A DNA stretch of 64,000 bases from Clostridiales bacterium (GTDB taxonomy: Bacteria > Bacillota > Clostridia > Christensenellales > CAG-138): positions 1 to 64,000 of the forward strand of contig JAILRE010000050.1 of NCBI GenBank assembly GCA_024698505.1, in the 5' to 3' direction. Position 1 is the first letter of the stretch. Each line of letters opens with the position of its first letter. The notes below the pieces were generated by a model that was given only the letters and a program-made list of their open reading frames with translations, did not search any database and was not told the origin of the DNA. The position numbers and the translations under genes were made by a program. Positions 57,381 to 64,000 of this stretch are shown one piece after another.

Positions 57381-59348
57381 ATGAAAAAGATCTGCTTTAT
57401 CATGGCTGCCTTCATGCTTATCGCGTGCCTCACCTCCTGCTCTAAGAAAGGGGGGCGCGTCCGCACGGAGAAGATCGAGGGAAGCCCGCTTTACGTCAGG
57501 AAGGTCGAAAACCTGCCCGATGATTTCATAATGGGAATGGACGTCTCCTCCGTCATCGCCGAAGAAAACAGCGGCGTGAAGTATTACGATTTCGAGGGGA
57601 ACGAGCAGGATATCTTCGTTACGCTCGCCGACTGCGGCGTGAACACGATAAGGGTCAGGATATGGAACGATCCCTTCGACGATGAAGACCGCGGCTTCGG
57701 AGGCGGCAACTGCGATATAGATACCGCCCTCGCCATCGGAAAGCGCGCGACAGCGGCAGGTCAGAAGCTTCTTCTCGACTTCCACCTTTCCGATTTCTGG
57801 GCGGATCCCGGAAAGCAGTTCTCCCCAAGAGCCTGGAAGGATATGGCTATAGAGGAAAAGACCGAAGCCGCATACCAATACGTCAAGGATTGCCTCACCA
57901 AGCTGAAGAAAGCGGGCGTTAAGGTCGCCATGGTGCAGATAGGCAACGAGACAAATACTGGCATCGCCGGAGAAAAGACCTGGTTCAACATGCAGTACAT
58001 AATGCAGGCGGGCTCAAAGGCCGTCAGGGAAGTCATGCCGGAAGCGCTCGTAGCTCTGCATTTCGCAAACCCCGAGAAGGCGGGAAGCTATGAAGGGATA
58101 GCCAAGAAGCTCGATTATTACCAAGTCGATTACGACGTTTTCGCCTCTTCTTATTATCCTTACTGGCACGGTACTCTCGAGAACCTCGCAAGCGTATTGA
58201 ACTCCATTTCCAAAACCTACGGCAAAAAGGTGATGGTGATGGAGACCTCCTACGCCTACACCGCCGAGGATACGGACTTCAACGGCAACACGATAGGCGA
58301 CGGCGGCGGGATAGTAAAGAACTACCCCTTTACCGTGCAGGGGCAGGCGAACCTCGTAAGGGACGTTATCGACTGCGTCGCAAATTCCATGGACAGCGGC
58401 ATAGGCGTTGTTTACTGGGAGGGCGCGTGGATAACCGTAGGTCAGAACTCATGGGATGAAAATCACGAGCTCTGGGAGAAATACGGTTCCGGCTGGGCCT
58501 CGAGCTTCGCATCGGTCTACGATCCCAACGACGCAGGCAAGTATTACGGCGGCTCTGCCGTAGATAACCAGGCCATGTTCGGGCCGGACGGCAAACCCCT
58601 TGAATCACTGCGCGTTTTCAATCTCGCAAGGTTCGGGAACGAGGTCGAGCCCAGGGTCGACGCGCTTGAGGACGTGACTATCGACGTGGATCTTAACGGA
58701 ACGATAATCCTTCCCGAAACGGTAAACGCCGTAATGACCGACGACAGCAGGCAGCCCGTTCCCGTCAAGTGGAACGTTACCGACGCCGAAATTGCGAAGA
58801 TGTACACAGGCGGCGTGCACACCTACGAAGTGACCGGCGAAGCCGACGGAAGCCCCGTTCGCTGCTTCGTCAACATGATCGAATACAACTTCCTGCAAAA
58901 TTACAGCTTCGAAGACGAAGAGCTTTCGCCTTGGGAGATCGTCGAGCGCGGTCACGCGGACGAGCTTTACGTTGAAAGCAAGCCCACCGATTCCAAAACG
59001 GGCGACAAGCATATGCATTTCTGGAGCGCAGCGAAGAACTCCGTCGATTTCTCGCTCGAGCAGAAGGTCACGGGACTTGCGGCGGGAAGCTACAAGTTCA
59101 CTATCTCCATCATGGGCGGAGACGGAGGCAATACCGAGATATACGCCTACGCCCTTGTCGACGGTACGGAGGTTTCAAGAGCTCCCCTTAAGATTACCGT
59201 TTATAACGAATGGGATACCGCGGTCATCACGGGTATCCGCATCGAGGAAGGGCAGAGCTTAACTGTGGGCATATACGTCAATTGCGAAGGCGCGGGAAAC
59301 GGCGCCTGGGGCAAGATAGACGACGCGCTGCTCAATTCCGAGGGCTGA
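57381..59348 (+). CDS. GH53 arabinogalactan endo-beta-1,4-galactanase lipoprotein with C-terminal Ig-like and CBM-like modules
   Basis: Lipobox LTSC; FIMGMDVSSVIAEE, RVRIWNDPF, QIGNETNTG (acid/base), VMETSYAYT (nucleophile); C-terminal NYSFEDEELSPWEI... module. Confidence 0.93.
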   Translation: MKKICFIMAAFMLIACLTSCSKKGGRVRTEKIEGSPLYVRKVENLPDDFIMGMDVSSVIAEENSGVKYYDFEGNEQDIFVTLADCGVNTIRVRIWNDPFDDEDRGFGGGNCDIDTALAIGKRATAAGQKLLLDFHLSDFWADPGKQFSPRAWKDMAIEEKTEAAYQYVKDCLTKLKKAGVKVAMVQIGNETNTGIAGEKTWFNMQYIMQAGSKAVREVMPEALVALHFANPEKAGSYEGIAKKLDYYQVDYDVFASSYYPYWHGTLENLASVLNSISKTYGKKVMVMETSYAYTAEDTDFNGNTIGDGGGIVKNYPFTVQGQANLVRDVIDCVANSMDSGIGVVYWEGAWITVGQNSWDENHELWEKYGSGWASSFASVYDPNDAGKYYGGSAVDNQAMFGPDGKPLESLRVFNLARFGNEVEPRVDALEDVTIDVDLNGTIILPETVNAVMTDDSRQPVPVKWNVTDAEIAKMYTGGVHTYEVTGEADGSPVRCFVNMIEYNFLQNYSFEDEELSPWEIVERGHADELYVESKPTDSKTGDKHMHFWSAAKNSVDFSLEQKVTGLAAGSYKFTISIMGGDGGNTEIYAYALVDGTEVSRAPLKITVYNEWDTAVITGIRIEEGQSLTVGIYVNCEGAGNGAWGKIDDALLNSEG

Positions 59349-59364
59349 AAACGGAGAAACGCCG

Positions 59365-60777
59365 ATGGAAACAAATCTGTTCCGGAACATTAAAACCATA
59401 TCGAAAGGCAGAAAAACTGCCTCTTGGATCGTTCGCGCGGCGGCAGTCGCAGCCGCTGCCGCGGTGTTTTCCGTATATCTCTATAAGAATTGGAAAAACT
59501 ACGATCCTATCTCGCTGCTTGCGGCGTTCCTATCCATTGCCGGATTCGCTGCGGTATTCTGGCTCGCGGCGCCTCGGCTTATCGATCTGATATGCGGAGA
59601 CAACGAGTTTTCATCCGCTGAAGTTACAATAAAAGAGCGCTCGCGCACTTTCGTTTTCATCTGCATAGGAGCGCTCGCGATCCATATCGTCACATTCCTG
59701 CTCGGCGTTTTCGTTTTCAAATGGTTCAATGCCTCTCCGAACGCCACGTTCGCGTATTGCTTCCGCACCTCGTGGATGAAGAGCAACACCGACGCGGGCC
59801 ATTACATCACCATCGCAGAGAACTGGTATGTCAGGGAGGGAAACGACAAGCTCCTCATAGTCTTCTTCCCCATGCTTCCCGTGCTGATGCGCGCGCTCAA
59901 CTTCATCACCCGCGACAGCTACGTTTCGGCGCTTATAATCAATTCCACCGCAACTGCGCTCGCTTCGGGCATGATCTATCTGACGTTCGTTCCCGTTATG
60001 GGAGATAAGCGCTCAAAGGCCGGGGCGTTTATCGCCCTGCTCCTCCCCGGCGCGATATTCCTCAATTCGCCGATGACGGAGCCTCTGTTCCTGCTGTTCT
60101 CGGCCTGCGCGTTCTGCTTCATGCAAAAGCGCCTGTACGTTCCCGCGGGGATATTCACAGCGCTTGCTGGATTCACCCGCTCGCTTGGCGTCCTCATCGC
60201 CGTACCCATAGCGCTCGTCGGCATAGGGCATCTCGCAGGTCTTATCAAAAGGAAGCGTCCTATTGCAAAGACACTCGTTCTTCTGCTATTAGGACTCCTT
60301 ATATCAACGTTCGGCACGCTCGGATATCTTGCGATAAACTATTCGATACACGGCGACTGCCTCAAATTCTTTGAATTCCAGTGGAGCAACTGGCATCAGA
60401 AGGCCTGCCCGTTCTTCGATACGGTAAGGTATATCACGAAATACAGCATGCAGAACGCCGTCGAGGCGCCTCCCAAGTTCTGGTCGCTGTGGTTCCCTCA
60501 GCTCGTATGCATATTCGCGTCCCTGCTGCTCGTCGGGTCCAAGGCAAGGAAGCTCCCGGCCTCCTATACCGTATTTTTCCTTTGCTATTTCGCGGTGGCT
60601 GTAGGCTGTACCTGGCTGCTCTCATCAGTGAGGTATCTCTCCGCCTGCCTGCCGCTCATAGCGGCCGCGGCAATGCTCTGCAATAAGAAGCTCGGCGCAG
60701 CGGCGGTATTCTCCTTAACGGTCGTTCTTTACGCAGTATATCTTGTAATGTACATGATGAGGATGTCCGTCTATTAG
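59365..60777 (+). CDS. GT-C fold membrane glycosyltransferase, PIG-V-like
   Basis: Multi-TM protein with DAGHYITIAENWY and LVFFPMLPVLMRAL motifs. Confidence 0.75.
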   Translation: METNLFRNIKTISKGRKTASWIVRAAAVAAAAAVFSVYLYKNWKNYDPISLLAAFLSIAGFAAVFWLAAPRLIDLICGDNEFSSAEVTIKERSRTFVFICIGALAIHIVTFLLGVFVFKWFNASPNATFAYCFRTSWMKSNTDAGHYITIAENWYVREGNDKLLIVFFPMLPVLMRALNFITRDSYVSALIINSTATALASGMIYLTFVPVMGDKRSKAGAFIALLLPGAIFLNSPMTEPLFLLFSACAFCFMQKRLYVPAGIFTALAGFTRSLGVLIAVPIALVGIGHLAGLIKRKRPIAKTLVLLLLGLLISTFGTLGYLAINYSIHGDCLKFFEFQWSNWHQKACPFFDTVRYITKYSMQNAVEAPPKFWSLWFPQLVCIFASLLLVGSKARKLPASYTVFFLCYFAVAVGCTWLLSSVRYLSACLPLIAAAAMLCNKKLGAAAVFSLTVVLYAVYLVMYMMRMSVY

Positions 60778-60809
60778 GCTAAAAACGCGATCATATCGTA
60801 AATTATTTA

Positions 60810-60836
60810 CCGCTTTCTCCGGTTCGGGGAAAGCGG
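60810..60836 (+). terminator. Terminator after PIG-V-like gene
   Basis: CCGCTTTC...GAAAGCGG stem-loop. Confidence 0.55.
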
Positions 60837-60944
60837 CGCTTATTTGTGAAAACTAATAATCAGCTTCGCACATTTCGATTCAGTATACGGCAAAATACGT
60901 TTAGCCGATTAATAATTTTCCGAATATAAAATCGATCAAAGCTG

Positions 60945-60973
60945 TTGACATTTTTGTGAAACCGATGTATATT
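60945..60973 (+). promoter_or_regulatory. Near-consensus sigma-A promoter of ABC transporter operon
   Basis: TTGACA - 17 nt - TATATT. Confidence 0.85.
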
Positions 60974-61082
60974 TAACACATAAAAGGTATTCGTCCCAAA
61001 TATGGCTTTTCGCCGTAAGCGGGTCCGTGCCTTTTGAAGTTGCTTTTCATGTATACTACAATGAAAATAGGAGGTAAAAACA

Positions 61083-62654
61083 ATGAAAAGAACTTTAGCT
61101 CTTATTATGGCTCTCATCATGGTCGTAGCTCTTGCAGCCTGCAAGAAGCCCGAGCCCGACAACAAGCCCGACGACCAGCAGCCCAGCAATGAGCTTGCCG
61201 GCACCTATGACATCAAGGTATGGTGCGGCGAAGATATCGTTGAGCTCACCAAGCAGCAGATCGCCAAGTTCAACGAAGAGAACAAGGATGCCGGCATCGT
61301 CATCAACGCCGACGTCCAGGGCGTCAGCGAAAGCACCGCTGCCAACGACATGATCACCGACATCGAGGCCGGCGCGGACATCTTCTGCTTCCCGCAGGAT
61401 CAGTTCGCCAGGCTGGTACAGGCCGGCGCTCTGTCTGAGCTCGGCGCAGGCGCAAGCGAGTTCGTAAAGACGAACAACGCCGAGGACTCCGTTGCCGCTG
61501 CCACTGCGGGCGAGAAGATCTACGCTTATCCTCTCACCGCCGATAACGGTTACTTCATGTACTATGACAAGTCCGTCATCCCCGAGACCGATATCGATTC
61601 TCTCGAAGCCCTGATCAAGGACTGCGAGGACAACGGCAGGTACTTCGCTATGGAGACCAACACCTCCGCCTGGTACATCGCGGCCTTCTTCTTTGCCACC
61701 GGCTGTAAGTCCGAGTGGGTCACCAATGACGACGGCGAGTTCGAATCCGTTAACGACACCTTCGATTCCCCCGAGGGCCTCATCGCCGCCAAGGGTCTGA
61801 AGAAGCTTCAGGATTCCCCCGCTCACATCAGCTCCTCCGCCGCCGATGAATTCGGCAAGAGCGCTGCCGTTCTCGTCTCCGGTACCTGGGCGTACAACAA
61901 CGTTCTCAGCATCCTCGGCGAAAACATGGGCGTTGCCGATCTGCCCTCCTTCGAGGTAGACGGTCAGCAGTATCACCTCGGTTCCTTCTCCGGCTACAAG
62001 CTCATGGGTGTTAAGCCCTGCTCCGACGCCAAGAGGGCTGCCGTTCTCAACAAGCTCGCTCAGTATCTTACCGGCGAGACCTGCCAGAACGAGCGCTTCG
62101 CGGCTGTAAGCTGGGGTCCCTCCAACAAGGCCGCTCAGGGTTCCGACGCCGTTAAGGCCAACCCCGCTCTCGTTGCTCTCAACCAGCAGGCCGCTTATGC
62201 TACCATTCAGGGCCAGATTCACGGTTCCTGGTGGGATATCGCCAAGGTCATCGGCGACGACGTTAAGGACGCTACCGACGAAGCCGGTCTCCAGGCTGCT
62301 CTTACCAACTACCACAACAAGATGAACGAGCTCTTCAACATGACCGATGATCAGAAGAACGCTTGGAGCGTAATCGGCACCTGCAACTCCGTTGACGGAT
62401 TCTTCTACACCGATTACACCGACGAGACCCGTTCCAACTGGGCTGAGGACATCCCCATGCAGGAAGTCTCCGACGGCATCTGGAGGACCGTACAGGCCTG
62501 GGCTATGGAAGCCGGCTGTGAGTTCAAGTGCCGCAAGGGCGGTTCCTGGGACGAGGCTATCCCCGCCGATAACTTCAAGGTAGAAGAGGCCGGCACCTAC
62601 TACGTCGAGCTCGACGTCAACGCCGGTACCATCACTCTCGTTCCCGCTGAATAA
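61083..62654 (+). CDS. Maltodextrin-type ABC transporter solute-binding lipoprotein with C-terminal putative starch-binding module
   Basis: Lipobox ALAAC; SBP family 1 fold; C-terminal AWSVIGTCNSVDGFFYT...EFKCRKGGSWDEAIPADNFKVEEAGTYYVELDVNAGTITLVPAE; SD aggaggt. Confidence 0.9.
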   Translation: MKRTLALIMALIMVVALAACKKPEPDNKPDDQQPSNELAGTYDIKVWCGEDIVELTKQQIAKFNEENKDAGIVINADVQGVSESTAANDMITDIEAGADIFCFPQDQFARLVQAGALSELGAGASEFVKTNNAEDSVAAATAGEKIYAYPLTADNGYFMYYDKSVIPETDIDSLEALIKDCEDNGRYFAMETNTSAWYIAAFFFATGCKSEWVTNDDGEFESVNDTFDSPEGLIAAKGLKKLQDSPAHISSSAADEFGKSAAVLVSGTWAYNNVLSILGENMGVADLPSFEVDGQQYHLGSFSGYKLMGVKPCSDAKRAAVLNKLAQYLTGETCQNERFAAVSWGPSNKAAQGSDAVKANPALVALNQQAAYATIQGQIHGSWWDIAKVIGDDVKDATDEAGLQAALTNYHNKMNELFNMTDDQKNAWSVIGTCNSVDGFFYTDYTDETRSNWAEDIPMQEVSDGIWRTVQAWAMEAGCEFKCRKGGSWDEAIPADNFKVEEAGTYYVELDVNAGTITLVPAE

Positions 62655-62721
62655 TCGAATAAGTTCCGATCCATTACGTTAAAGCGTTAGCTTTAATCGG
62701 ATCTGACAGAAATCGGATTTT

Positions 62722-62749
62722 GGTTGGAGCCGACAACACGGCTCCAACC
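62722..62749 (+). terminator. Intercistronic hairpin (attenuator-like) between SBP and permease
   Basis: GGTTGGAGCCG-ACAACA-CGGCTCCAACC followed by TTTCTT. Confidence 0.8.
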
Positions 62750-62772
62750 TTTCTTATAACCGGGGGTATAAT

Positions 62773-64000
62773 ATGAGAAAATACACCGATCTGGAATATC
62801 TGAAGCTCAACAAATGGCAGCGAGCCGGCCATAAAATACTGAGCTTCTTCGCGGGTATCCCCCAAGGCATCTGGAATTTCATCAAGAAGATCGGCCTCGG
62901 CTTAGGCAAAGCCGGCAAGGCCATTGGCGCGGAATTCAAAGACATAGTGGATACCTTCGTGCACGGCGATTGGAAAACCAAGCTTTCATTCCCGATAATG
63001 GGTTTTGGCAGCATCGCCAGGGGGCAGGTGCTTCGCGGCATCCTGTTCCTCCTCTTTGAGATCATATTCATAGGCTACATGGTGCTGACAGGCGGTTACT
63101 GGCTCTCCATGCTGCCTTCGCTCGGCAAACAGGGCCCCGAGAAGGGATACGATCCCATCTACGATCAGCCCATCACCATCTTCCATGACGACTCCTTCAA
63201 GATACTTCTTTACGGAGTCCTCACCATCTTCTTCATCATCGCATTCATCTACACATGGCGCGTCAACGTCCGTCAGAACAAGATCTCCGAGGAGATCCTC
63301 AAGTCCGGCAAGAAGCTCAAATCCGGCAAGGACGATCTTCGTTCGATGGTCGATGATAATTTCCACAAGACACTGCTTGCCCTGCCCATGACCGGCATAG
63401 TGATCTTCACCGTGCTGCCAATGGTGTTCATGGTGCTCGTCGCATTTACCAATTACAGCGCGGCCTATAACGGATACAGCAACAACCTGTTCCACTGGGT
63501 CGGGCTGGACAAGTTCAATCAGCTCCTCTCCTGGAAGAGCGTGCAGGGCGGACAGAGCTATGCCGCGACATTCGGCGAAATACTCGTTTGGACGCTGATC
63601 TGGGCGTTCCTTGCGACGTTCACGAACTATTTCCTCGGCATACTCGTCGCTATGATGATCAACAAGAAGGGCATACAGTTCAAGAAGGTATGGCGTACGA
63701 TACTCGTTCTCACGATAGCGATACCGCAGTTCATCTCCCTGATGTACGTTTCGAAGCTGTTCGCCGAAAACGGTTACTTCAACCTGAAGCTCTTCAACGA
63801 TATGCACCTGTTCACGAAGGCTCTGCCCTTCTGGCAAGATAAGACTTGGGCGAGGGTAATGGTCGTTCTGATCAACATCTGGATAGGTATCCCCTACCTC
63901 ATGCTGATGGCGACCGGTATCCTTATGAACATCCCGCAGGATCTTTACGAGTCCGCCAAGATCGACGGCGCGAGCGCATGGCAGCAGTACAGGAAGATCA
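62773..64000 (+). CDS. MalF-like sugar ABC transporter permease (truncated by window end)
   Basis: Own translation: MRKYTDLEYLKLNKWQRAGHKILSFF...LPMTGIVIFTVLPMVFMVLVAFTNYS...; EAA loop ESAKIDGASAWQQYRKI at the window edge. Confidence 0.9.
   Translation, partial: MRKYTDLEYLKLNKWQRAGHKILSFFAGIPQGIWNFIKKIGLGLGKAGKAIGAEFKDIVDTFVHGDWKTKLSFPIMGFGSIARGQVLRGILFLLFEIIFIGYMVLTGGYWLSMLPSLGKQGPEKGYDPIYDQPITIFHDDSFKILLYGVLTIFFIIAFIYTWRVNVRQNKISEEILKSGKKLKSGKDDLRSMVDDNFHKTLLALPMTGIVIFTVLPMVFMVLVAFTNYSAAYNGYSNNLFHWVGLDKFNQLLSWKSVQGGQSYAATFGEILVWTLIWAFLATFTNYFLGILVAMMINKKGIQFKKVWRTILVLTIAIPQFISLMYVSKLFAENGYFNLKLFNDMHLFTKALPFWQDKTWARVMVVLINIWIGIPYLMLMATGILMNIPQDLYESAKIDGASAWQQYRKI

Noticed and set aside
61034-61062. 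Second promoter (TTGAAG-17-TACAAT) just before the SBP gene
   Set aside because: Predicted +1 would fall next to or within the SD, leaving almost no leader; the upstream TTGACA-17-TATATT is more credible.
61095-62315. 406-aa minus-strand ORF antisense to the solute-binding protein
   Set aside because: Result of extreme codon bias in the SBP gene; no SD or family match.
1-64000. CRISPR arrays, tRNA/rRNA genes, insertion sequences, prophage or toxin-antitoxin modules
   Set aside because: No regularly spaced repeats, transposase motifs, cloverleaf sequences or TA pairs were recognised on reading either strand; a tRNAscan/Infernal/ISfinder run would be needed to exclude them fully.

Overview
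This 64 kb window is mostly housekeeping genome from a spore-forming, probably butyrate-producing Firmicute (Clostridia-like). Genes are tightly packed and often overlap at start/stop codons. Segments: (1) spoIVA, then a reverse-strand block murB-rapZ-whiA-dnaE-pfkA; (2) a reverse-strand operon prmA-rsmE-mtaB-HIT-ClpC-like-glycerate kinase; (3) a SPOCS/LysM (SipL-like) protein, tspO, rpmB-glyS, yitT, an SDR and ppdK; (4) dnaG-rpoD, a class A PBP and buk/ptb; (5) ecfA1-ecfA2-ecfT-hyp-truA, Gls24, a DhaL/DegV-type kinase, recG and rlmD; (6) an accessory stretch (about 47.5-54.5 kb) dense in GNAT acetyltransferases, some tandem, one apparently frameshifted and one truncated; (7) a glycan-use region: GH13 lipoprotein amylase, GH53 galactanase lipoprotein, PIG-V-like GT-C protein, and an ABC solute-binding protein and permease cut off by the window end. 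No CRISPR, rRNA, tRNA, transposon, phage or recognisable defence island was found. Most unusual items: a ClpC-like unfoldase whose second AAA+ ring has lost its catalytic motifs but keeps a VGF loop; a solute-binding protein with what looks like a C-terminal starch-binding module; a glycerate kinase with a Dabb-like N-terminal extension; and two genes whose predicted transcription start coincides with the start codon. All family calls are from reading the sequences; no database search was run.
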